DNA of 64,000 nucleotides, from contig NZ_JAIMBY010000001.1 of assembly GCF_026191915.1 (NCBI RefSeq), positions 248,001 through 312,000 on the forward strand. The letters run 5' to 3'. Shown one piece after another: positions 54,739 to 64,000 of the stretch. Each line of letters opens with the position of its first letter. Position 1 is the first letter of the stretch. The notes beneath the pieces were generated by a model. It had not been told where the DNA came from. It saw only the letters and a list, made by a program, of their open reading frames with translations, and did not search any database. The stretch is from Acidiphilium sp. PA. Its GTDB lineage: Bacteria; Pseudomonadota; Alphaproteobacteria; Acetobacterales; Acetobacteraceae. Made by a program: the position numbers and the translations under genes.

Positions 54739-55179
54739 TTACGGGAGATCGACCTGTTTCGCGCTGGCGGCTTCCATCATCGACAGAAGATTTTTCAATT
54801 CGGGACCGATCCGCTCGATTTCCGCCAGATGGATGCTGGATAAGACCGCCAGGCGGGCTTCGCCCTGCTCTGTCAGGCTCAACCGGACACGCCGGCGATC
54901 GGCCGTGTCGTCCCCGCGCGTGACATACCCCGCGCGCACCAGGCGATCCACCAGCTCCACCGTGCTGTTGTGATGGAGGATCAAAAAGCCCGCCAGATCG
55001 GCAATGCTGGCGCCCCCGGTGTTTTGTGCCGTCTTGATACCCAGCAACGCTTGATGCTGGCGCGGCGTAAGCCCCGCGTCCCGCGCGGCGGTTTCGCTGA
55101 AAGTCAGAAACTGGCGCAGTGCGAAGCGGAACGCCGCAAGGGTTTGATAGTCCTGATCGGTCAAATGCGGCTCGGGCAT
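54739..55179 (-). CDS. MarR-family transcriptional regulator
   Basis: 146 aa. Winged-helix: LTPRQHQALLGIKTAQNTGGASIADLAGFLILHHNSTVELVDRLVRAGYVTRGDDTADRRRVRLSLTEQG, with the DxR wing motif intact, and dimerisation helices at both ends. Divergent from the ClC channel gene; a palindrome in the gap is the likely operator, so it probably controls itself and the channel. The inducing signal is unknown. Confidence 0.92.
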   Translation of the reverse strand: MPEPHLTDQDYQTLAAFRFALRQFLTFSETAARDAGLTPRQHQALLGIKTAQNTGGASIADLAGFLILHHNSTVELVDRLVRAGYVTRGDDTADRRRVRLSLTEQGEARLAVLSSIHLAEIERIGPELKNLLSMMEAASAKQVDLP

Positions 55180-55214
55180 GGCTGTGTCTTAGCGCATCGG
55201 AGAACACCGTTGAA

Positions 55215-55235
55215 ATATATCGTGATCCGATATAT
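55215..55235. promoter_or_regulatory. Probable MarR operator
   Basis: ATATATCG-TGATC-CGATATAT, a perfect 8-bp inverted repeat with a 5-base spacer, in the 96-bp gap between marR and the ClC gene. Length and symmetry suit a MarR dimer. Confidence 0.65.
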
Positions 55236-55275
55236 AGGGCCGCACAACTCACGCCCTGATCGAGATTCGCGCCGC

Positions 55276-57099
55276 ATGAAAACCACCGTCAGACCGCCCG
55301 CCGGCATCAAGGCCCTGGGCGATTTCACGACCGACTGCCGGTTGTTTCCCCTGTCCGCGCTCGCGCTGTTGGCCGGTACGTTCGGCGTTCTGGCCGGCTG
55401 GGTCCTGCTGCGGATGATCGGGCTGATCAACGATCTGGTCTATTACGGCGTCTGGTCGACCAGGATGCTGCCGGCGGGCGGGATGCTGCACCACGGTCAT
55501 CCGGCGGCGTGGACGATCCTGATTCCGGCCGGCGGTGCGGTGATCATCGGCATCATGGCGCGCTATGGGTCAGAGAAAATCCGCGGTCATGGCATCCCCG
55601 AAGCGATCGAGGCGATCATGCTCGGCGGTTCGAAACTCGACCTCAAGGTCGCGATCCTCAAACCGGTTTCCTCGGCCATTTCGATCGGCACCGGCGGTCC
55701 GTTTGGTGCCGAGGGCCCGATCATCATGACGGGCGGGGCCGCCGCCTCGCTGATGGCTCAATGCTTTTCCCTGACCGACGCCGAGCGCAAGACCCTGCTG
55801 GTCGCCGGCGCCTGCGCGGGCATGACGGCGGTGTTCGGAACCCCTGTGGCAGCAATCCTGCTCGCGATCGAGCTGCTGCTGTTCGAGCTCAAGCCGCGCA
55901 GCGTGGTGCCGGTGTCGGTCGCGTGCATTACCGCTGCGATCGAGCGCCGTTTCATTCTTACCCCGGCACCGCTGTTTCCCTACACGGGGTCCGTCACGAT
56001 CGATCCGCTGCACGCGCTCGGCTGGGTCGGGCTGGGACTGGCGGCCGGCCTCGGTTCGGCGCTGCTGACCAGCATGGTGTACGGCGCGGAGGATCATTTT
56101 GAAAAATTGCCGATCCATTGGATGTGGTGGCCCGTGCTTGGCGGCATCGTGGTCGGCATCGGCGGCATGATCGACCCCGCGGCGCTCGGCGTCGGCTATC
56201 CTGATATCGCCCGTCTGCTGGCCGGCACGTTGATGGGCGCGGCGGCGGTGCGGCTCCTTCTGGTCAAGGCGGTGATCTGGGCGATCGCGCTGGGTTCGGG
56301 TACATCGGGCGGTGTGCTGGCGCCGCTGCTGATCATGGGCGGTGCGCTGGGTGCGGTCGCCGCGCCGGTCCTGCCGCATGCCGCACCCGGCTTCTGGGCC
56401 GTGGCCGGCATGGCGGCCATGATGGGTGGCACGATGCGCGCGCCCCTGACATCCACATTGTTTGCCGTCGAACTGACGGGCAGCCATCTCATTCTTCTGC
56501 CCGTCATCACGGCCAGCATGGCCAGCATGGCCGTGACCGTGCTGCTGATGAAACGCTCGATCCTGACCGAAAAAATCGCCCGGCGTGGCCATCATTTGAC
56601 ACGCGAGTACAGTATCGACCCGCTGGCGGTGGCGCGGGTGGGCGATATCATGGCTTCGCCCGCCGAGACCCTGGCCTCGGACCTGACGGTTGGTGCCGCC
56701 ATCGATTTCTTCCTGAGCATGGAGGCGCGGCACCGCGCCTACCCGGTGACCGACGAAGCGGGTCGGCCGGTTGGCCTGGTGTCGCGCGCCGATATTCTGA
56801 CCTGGATCGGCGGCGGCGCGCCGCGCGACATGCTGCTTGCCACGGCGACCGCAACCCGCCCCCTGGTGACCGCGTGGACCGGTGAAATGGCGATCACGGT
56901 GGCCGCGCGCATGATCGGGGACGATGCGCCGCGCATTCCCGTGATCGACGATGCCGGCCGCCTGTGCGGCATCGTCTCCCGCGCCGATCTGCTCAGGGTG
57001 CATCATCGCATCGTCGCGTCCGAAACCAGACGCGACCGCTTTTTCATGCGCCGGGCCAAAAACGCGCGCGACCCCGCCTTCACAGATGCGCGCATGTGA
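55276..57099 (+). CDS. ClC-type chloride channel/antiporter with CBS pair
   Basis: 607 aa. ClC core of about 420 residues with the selectivity motifs GHGIPEAIEAIM (GSGIP-like), GGPFGAEGPIIMTGG (GxEGP with the gating Glu) and GSGTSGGVLAPLLIMGG (GxFxP-like). Two CBS domains follow: GDIMASPAETLASDLTVGAAIDFFL and AITVAARMIGDDAPRIPVIDDAGRLCGIVSRADLLRVHH. Membrane Cl- transport, perhaps H+-coupled for acid resistance. Whether it is a channel or antiporter cannot be set; the proton Glu of E. coli ClcA is not obvious. Start at 55276 because the longer frame overlaps marR. Confidence 0.9.
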   Translation: MKTTVRPPAGIKALGDFTTDCRLFPLSALALLAGTFGVLAGWVLLRMIGLINDLVYYGVWSTRMLPAGGMLHHGHPAAWTILIPAGGAVIIGIMARYGSEKIRGHGIPEAIEAIMLGGSKLDLKVAILKPVSSAISIGTGGPFGAEGPIIMTGGAAASLMAQCFSLTDAERKTLLVAGACAGMTAVFGTPVAAILLAIELLLFELKPRSVVPVSVACITAAIERRFILTPAPLFPYTGSVTIDPLHALGWVGLGLAAGLGSALLTSMVYGAEDHFEKLPIHWMWWPVLGGIVVGIGGMIDPAALGVGYPDIARLLAGTLMGAAAVRLLLVKAVIWAIALGSGTSGGVLAPLLIMGGALGAVAAPVLPHAAPGFWAVAGMAAMMGGTMRAPLTSTLFAVELTGSHLILLPVITASMASMAVTVLLMKRSILTEKIARRGHHLTREYSIDPLAVARVGDIMASPAETLASDLTVGAAIDFFLSMEARHRAYPVTDEAGRPVGLVSRADILTWIGGGAPRDMLLATATATRPLVTAWTGEMAITVAARMIGDDAPRIPVIDDAGRLCGIVSRADLLRVHHRIVASETRRDRFFMRRAKNARDPAFTDARM

Positions 57100-57206
57100 G
57101 ACGATTTCCGCCACGGTTCATTTCGGACCCAGACGCGCTCATATTCGACAGCCTGATAACGCGCCCGGGACTCAACGAAGCCGCGCGGCGGTTTGCGCCT
57201 GATATA

Positions 57207-57249
57207 AAAAGTTTTTTGGTTCTTTTTTACAAAAAAGAACCGCTTCCTT
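57207..57249. repeat. A/T hairpin repeat, short form (copy 7)
   Basis: GGTTCTTTTTT/AAAAAAGAACC (57218-57241) preceded by AAAAAGTTTTTT. Between the ClC gene and rpsB. Orientation inverse to copy 3, with the same GGTTC-type stem. Confidence 0.85.
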
Positions 57250-57413
57250 GCCTTCCCCGCTCATCTGCGTCATACCGCGCGCGTCAGCTTCGGGCTGATA
57301 ATTCGCACATGGAGCGCCTTCCCCTGTTTTGGGGTCCGGTGTCGCGAGGCATGGCTCTGTGGAGGTTTTAACCGGACGATCGCCGCGGGGCGGTCATAGA
57401 AAGGATGTTGCTC
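57250..57413 (+). promoter_or_regulatory. rpsB leader region
   Basis: Upstream region of rpsB; GAAAGGATG-like purine run supplies the Shine-Dalgarno (57400-57405). The stem CGCCGCGGGGCGG is possible. I could not confirm a conserved S2-binding leader structure or promoter boxes. Confidence 0.3.
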
Positions 57414-58187
57414 ATGGCTATGCCAGAGGTTTCGTTGCGTCAGTTGCTCGAGTCGGGTGTGCATTTCGGGCACAACACGCGGCGGTGGAATCCGCGGATG
57501 GCGCCGTATTTGTTTGGCGTGCGGAATCAGGTTCATATCATCGATCTGCAGCAGACGGTGCCGATGCTGGAGCGGGCGTTGCGCGAGGTGCGTAATGTGA
57601 CGGCGGGTGGCGGGCGTGTGTTGTTTGTCGGCACCAAGCGGGCGGCGGCGGACCATGTGGCCGAGGCGGCGCAGCGGTGCGGGCAGTATTATGTCAATCA
57701 TCGTTGGTTGGGCGGCATGCTGACCAACTGGAAGACGATCACCAATTCCATTCGCAAGCTGCGGCAGATGGAGGACACGGTGAGCGGTGAGGCGCAGGGC
57801 CTGACCAAGAAGGAAATTCTGAACCTGTCGCGCGAGAAGGAAAAGCTGGAGCGCGCGCTGGGCGGCATCAAGGAGATGGGCGGGCTGCCGGATATTCTGT
57901 TCATCATCGACACCAACAAGGAGAAGCTGGCGGTCGAGGAGGCGAACAAGCTCGGAATTCCGGTGGTTGCGGTGCTGGATTCGAATTCGGACCCCGAGGG
58001 TGTGACGTTTCCGATTCCGGGCAATGACGATGCGATCCGCGCGATCACGCTGTATTGCGATCTGATTGCCGGTGCGGTGCTCGATGGCATCAGCGCGGAG
58101 ATGGCGGCTTCGGGCGCGGATATCGGGGCGTTGGAAGAGTTGCCGCCGGATGCGGGCGCCGATGAGGATGCCGCCGTTCACGCCTGA
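57414..58187 (+). CDS. rpsB: 30S ribosomal protein S2
   Basis: 257 aa. [45 protein letters not shown] at the N terminus and [24 protein letters not shown] and [22 protein letters not shown] are diagnostic. The start at 57414 (MAMPEV) has AAAGGA upstream; 57420 is also possible. The C-terminal Asp/Glu-rich tail is typical of alphaproteobacteria. Followed by tsf after 29 bp, the universal rpsB-tsf pair. Confidence 0.98.
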   Translation: MAMPEVSLRQLLESGVHFGHNTRRWNPRMAPYLFGVRNQVHIIDLQQTVPMLERALREVRNVTAGGGRVLFVGTKRAAADHVAEAAQRCGQYYVNHRWLGGMLTNWKTITNSIRKLRQMEDTVSGEAQGLTKKEILNLSREKEKLERALGGIKEMGGLPDILFIIDTNKEKLAVEEANKLGIPVVAVLDSNSDPEGVTFPIPGNDDAIRAITLYCDLIAGAVLDGISAEMAASGADIGALEELPPDAGADEDAAVHA

Positions 58188-58216
58188 GTTTTTTTGATCA
58201 ATTGAGGAGAATGACC

Positions 58217-59122
58217 ATGGCCGAAGTTACTGGCGCGATGGTGAAGGATCTGCGCGACAAGACGGGCGCGGGGATGATGGATTGCAAGAAGGCGCTGGTT
58301 GAGGCGGGCGGCGACATGGAAGCCGCGGTGGACTGGCTGCGCAAGAAGGGTCTGGCGGCGGCGGCGAAGAAATCGGGCCGGGTTGCGGCCGAGGGCCTGG
58401 TTGGTGTTGCGCATGAGGGCAACAGGGCCGCGATGGTCGAGGTGAATGCCGAGACCGATTTCGTTGCGCGCAATGATGCGTTTCAGGCGTTCGTCGAGAC
58501 GGTGGCCAGGCTGGCGCTGAGCGTGGGCGAGGATGTCGAGGCGTTGAAGGCGGCGGCGTATCCGGGGACTTCGCATTCGGTGGCCGAGGAGCTGACGCAT
58601 CTGATTGCGACGGTGGGCGAGAACATGACGATCCGGCGGGTTGCCGTGATCGAGGTTTCCAAGGGTGCGGCGGCTTCGTATGTGCATGGCGCGCTGAAGC
58701 CGGGCCTGGGCAAGATTGGCGTGCTGGTGGCGCTGGAGGGCAATGCCGAGGACGCATTGTTCGCGCTCGGGCGGCAGATTGGCATGCATATTGCGGCGAC
58801 GCGGCCGGATGCGATCAGCGCGGCGGATGTGGACCCGGCGGCGGTTGCGCGCGAGCGGGCGATTTTCGCCGACCAGGCGCGGGCCGAGGGCAAGCCGGAT
58901 GCGATTATCGAAAAGATGGTCGAGGGACGGGTTCGCAAGTATTTCGCGGATGTGGTGCTGCTCGAGCAGGTGTGGGTGCATGACGGCGAGAGCAAGGTGC
59001 AGAAGATTGTGCACAATGCCGGCGCCGAGGTGACGCGGTTTGTGCGGTTCACGCTTGGTGAGGGGATTGAGAAGGAGACCACCGATTTCGCGGCCGAAGT
59101 TGCGGCGGCGGCGGGGGTTTGA
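58217..59122 (+). CDS. tsf: Elongation factor Ts
   Basis: Nucleotide exchange factor for EF-Tu. 301 aa. N-terminal UBA-like domain [37 protein letters not shown], then [13 protein letters not shown] (EF-Tu contact TDFV) and the two core subdomains. Start at 58217 follows AGGAGA. A strong intrinsic terminator lies 52 bp after the stop. Confidence 0.98.
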   Translation: MAEVTGAMVKDLRDKTGAGMMDCKKALVEAGGDMEAAVDWLRKKGLAAAAKKSGRVAAEGLVGVAHEGNRAAMVEVNAETDFVARNDAFQAFVETVARLALSVGEDVEALKAAAYPGTSHSVAEELTHLIATVGENMTIRRVAVIEVSKGAAASYVHGALKPGLGKIGVLVALEGNAEDALFALGRQIGMHIAATRPDAISAADVDPAAVARERAIFADQARAEGKPDAIIEKMVEGRVRKYFADVVLLEQVWVHDGESKVQKIVHNAGAEVTRFVRFTLGEGIEKETTDFAAEVAAAAGV

Positions 59123-59173
59123 GGTTGGGGGTTTTTCCGTAAGCGGAAGACTTCGGCGTTTTTGATTGTTGGG

Positions 59174-59209
59174 CCGGCGTCGTGGGGTTTCACGTCGCCG
59201 GTTTTTTTT
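59174..59209 (+). terminator. Intrinsic terminator of rpsB-tsf
   Basis: CCGGCG-T-CGTG pairs with CACG-T-CGCCGG around GGGTTT, followed by eight T residues. It lies 52 bp after tsf. Confidence 0.92.
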
Positions 59210-59323
59210 GGGTTGGGGGTTGGGTGGATTGTTGGGCGCGGGTTAGCGCGGAGACGTGATCGGGCCGGGGGCGCGGGGGTGATTGCGGGTTGTTCCGGTT
59301 CGATGTAGTAACGTTAACGGTCG

Positions 59324-59344
59324 CGGTGCGGATGCGCCGCACCG
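59324..59344 (+). promoter_or_regulatory. 5'-leader hairpin of lipoprotein gene
   Basis: CGGTGCGG pairs with CCGCACCG around ATGCG, 46 bp before the ATG at 59391. It is too far to mask the Shine-Dalgarno (TGAGGA) and lacks a T-run, so its role (mRNA stability or a DNA site) is open. Confidence 0.35.
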
Positions 59345-59390
59345 TTGTTATGGTTGGCCCGATCACAATCTCATTGAGGAATTTGGCAAA

Positions 59391-59828
59391 ATGTCATTTT
59401 CATTGAAGCGTTCGCGGGGGCGTTTTTGCGTGGTTGCCGCACTGATGCCGTTGCTTGCGGGATGCAGTTATACTTTGAACCAGAATGCGACGATGGCGAA
59501 CGTGGTGCAGGCGGTGCCGCTGAACAACGGCAAGACGCTTTATGTGGGGTACAAGCTGCCGGATGCGGCTGCGTCGTGTCAGTTAGTCAATCAAACCAAG
59601 CGCAACTGGTCGCTGGCGCAGACCGAGGGGCAGATCAAGCTTGGCGGGGGGCGCCAGGTATTGAAGGATGCCGCGGTCGCCTCGGTCGAGCAGCGGCCGC
59701 AGGCGGGCATCAATTATGTGGCGCTGATCATTCCGAATGAGACCGATCTTGGCACGATCAACCTGACAATGGCGCGGGATGCGACGACGAGTTATTTCCG
59801 GTGCGTCAATCCGCCGCAGCCCGGGTGA
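59391..59828 (+). CDS. Small lipoprotein of unknown function
   Basis: 145 aa. Signal peptide with lipobox LLAGC (lipid Cys at about residue 25 after AALMPLLAGC). The mature part has a strand-rich region (TLYVGYKLPDAAASCQLVNQTKRNW, then GINYVALIIPNETDLGTINLTMARD) and a C-terminal Cys. Not recognised as a known family. GAGGAATTT lies upstream of the ATG, and a leader hairpin further up. Convergent with metH, 52 bp apart. Confidence 0.75.
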   Translation: MSFSLKRSRGRFCVVAALMPLLAGCSYTLNQNATMANVVQAVPLNNGKTLYVGYKLPDAAASCQLVNQTKRNWSLAQTEGQIKLGGGRQVLKDAAVASVEQRPQAGINYVALIIPNETDLGTINLTMARDATTSYFRCVNPPQPG

Positions 59829-59880
59829 GATTGTCGGGCTTCGCTGGGGCTCGGCCCAACCTGCGCTTGCTGCGTAACGG

Positions 59881-63366
<3,486 letters not shown>

Positions 63367-63425
63367 GATGTCTCACGATATAGCACGGACCGGGTGATTC
63401 CAATGTTTGATGCAACGGGGGTGCA

Positions 63426-63758
63426 ATGATCGAAGTGGTGTTCGGCGGTTCGGTGGCGCCGGGGGATGCGGTGCTGATCGAGGGGGATGCACCGGCACCG
63501 GCGGCCGCGGCGGTGGCGCGGTTCGTGGTGCCGGATAATCCGCTGCATGGCGTGGGGTGTGCGTGCTGCGCGCCGCGCGGGCCGGCGAGCGAGGCATTGT
63601 CGCGGTTGTTTCTGGCGCGGGCGCGCGGCGAGGTGGCGCTGTTTACGCGGGTGGTGGTGCTGGCGGGCGCCGATGGCGTGGCGCTGGTGCGGGCTGCGCT
63701 CGCGGGGGATGCGGTGACGCGGGCGCGGTTTCGCGGGGTGGAGATATCGTCTGACTGA
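63426..63758 (+). CDS. Small COG0523 (CobW)-like protein without P-loop
   Basis: 110 aa. It resembles only the middle of G3E/COG0523 metallochaperone GTPases: GVGCACCAPRGPASEALSRLFLARARGE matches the metal-binding GCxCC block (HGVGCACC) plus following helix, and FTRVVVLAGADGVALVRAALAGDAVTRARFRGVEI matches the RVVIETTGLADP..L..D..L..RF strand-helix. No Walker A (GxxGxGKT) or NKxD motif is present. The frame has its own start 59 bp from metH on the opposite strand, so it is more than a truncated end. Role unknown; metal (Zn/Co) handling for MetH is a guess. A decayed CobW gene is the main alternative. Confidence 0.6.
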   Translation: MIEVVFGGSVAPGDAVLIEGDAPAPAAAAVARFVVPDNPLHGVGCACCAPRGPASEALSRLFLARARGEVALFTRVVVLAGADGVALVRAALAGDAVTRARFRGVEISSD

Positions 63759-63770
63759 ATGTTAGTTATA

Positions 63771-63799
63771 TTGACATAGCGATAGTGTTCCCGTATCGT
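63771..63799 (+). promoter_or_regulatory. Sigma-70-type promoter of HTH gene
   Basis: TTGACA at 63771-63776, a 17-bp spacer and TATCGT at 63794-63799. Near-consensus boxes, rare in this GC-rich window. Confidence 0.6.
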
Positions 63800-63800
63800 T

Positions 63801-63818
63801 CTCCCTGTAACCAGGGAG
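63801..63818 (+). promoter_or_regulatory. Hairpin overlapping the Shine-Dalgarno
   Basis: CTCCCTG pairs with CAGGGAG around TAAC. The right arm contains the Shine-Dalgarno GGGAGG of the gene at 63826, so the stem would mask it. It begins immediately after the -10 box, so it would be at the very 5' end of the transcript if that promoter is used. Confidence 0.5.
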
Positions 63819-63825
63819 GCTCACC

Positions 63826-64000
63826 ATGCCGGGACGTCGCGATTGGACTGAAACCGCCGATAACACGATCCGCCAGATGCGGGCCGCCGGGGCGACCTGG
63901 GCGGCGATCGGGGATGTGCTGGGATTATCGCGCAACACCATCATCGAACGGGGGCGGCGAATCCACGCACCGGGCGGGCCGGTGCCGCCGCGCAAGGCGG
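63826..64000 (+). CDS. Helix-turn-helix protein, GcrA-like (partial)
   Basis: First 58 codons, cut off by the window edge. MPGRRDWTETADNTIRQMRAAGATWAAIGDVLGLSRNTIIERGRRI forms a predicted helix-turn-helix of the kind seen in GcrA-like and resolvase-type DNA-binding proteins common in Acetobacteraceae. A Pro-rich segment follows. The start has GGGAGG nine bases upstream inside a hairpin. Full-length domain content cannot be seen. Confidence 0.65.
   Translation, partial: MPGRRDWTETADNTIRQMRAAGATWAAIGDVLGLSRNTIIERGRRIHAPGGPVPPRKA

Overview
The window is high-GC, gene-dense chromosomal DNA of an alphaproteobacterium. An acidophilic or acetic-acid-type Acetobacteraceae (Acidiphilium/Acidocella-like) fits best. 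The pointers are the GAAC-N7-GAAC LexA box, the rnd-kdsD-lptCAB order, the Hint_2-type protein, a GcrA-like helix-turn-helix protein, KdsB/LptC/LptA/LptB lipopolysaccharide genes and the PEP-CTERM proteins. This assignment is inference; there is no rRNA in the window. Most genes are core housekeeping genes in tight operons with 4-bp ATGA/GTGA overlaps.

Layout. 0-6 kb: two PEP-CTERM surface proteins, each behind a sigma-54 promoter and the same 16-bp upstream motif; an NCS1 permease/alpha-beta-hydrolase operon; a decayed GFA-family gene; a cupin. 6-16 kb: an unknown proline-rich gene (copy 1 of an inverted pair), hisN-like, a di-heme cytochrome c, kdsB-pheA, a Hint-domain protein, a YncE-like propeller, and hrcA divergent from rph-rdgB. 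16-29 kb: gltD-gltB, an NDUFA9-like protein, tRNA-Leu(CAG), rnd-kdsD-lptC-lptA-lptB and a two-lobed aspartic protease. 29-38 kb: glcB divergent from an SOS-boxed radical-SAM/UdgX DNA-repair pair, then pqiABC. 38-47 kb: a sugar-acid catabolic locus (SDR and IlvD/Edd dehydratase divergent from an SMP-30 lactonase and pncA), asmA, an MFS carrier and a GST. 47-59 kb: a large membrane protein, hemW, katG, copy 2 of the unknown gene, marR divergent from a ClC channel, rpsB-tsf. 59-64 kb: a lipoprotein, metH, a small COG0523-like protein lacking a P-loop, and the start of a helix-turn-helix regulator.

Repeats are the most distinctive feature. Family 1 is an A/T-rich hairpin element at seven intergenic or gene-edge loci. 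It occurs either as a single hairpin or as a ~140-bp unit of two inverted hairpins around a conserved core, and the stems show compensatory changes. One copy lies at the lptC/lptA junction and appears to supply the lptA start and the beginning of its signal peptide. Family 2 is a ~250-370-bp nested GC-rich palindrome at 16.05-16.42 kb and 34.17-34.45 kb; the second copy supplies the stop codons of both convergent genes next to it. An inverted duplication of a 0.8-kb gene unit at 6.0 and 53.8 kb brackets ~47 kb of core genes and could allow inversion.

No exosortase, CRISPR array, transposase, prophage or toxin-antitoxin locus was recognised. The candidates for something undescribed are the hairpin family and its use in lptA, the unknown duplicated protein with its conserved 18-bp 3' palindrome, and the P-loop-less COG0523-like protein beside metH.
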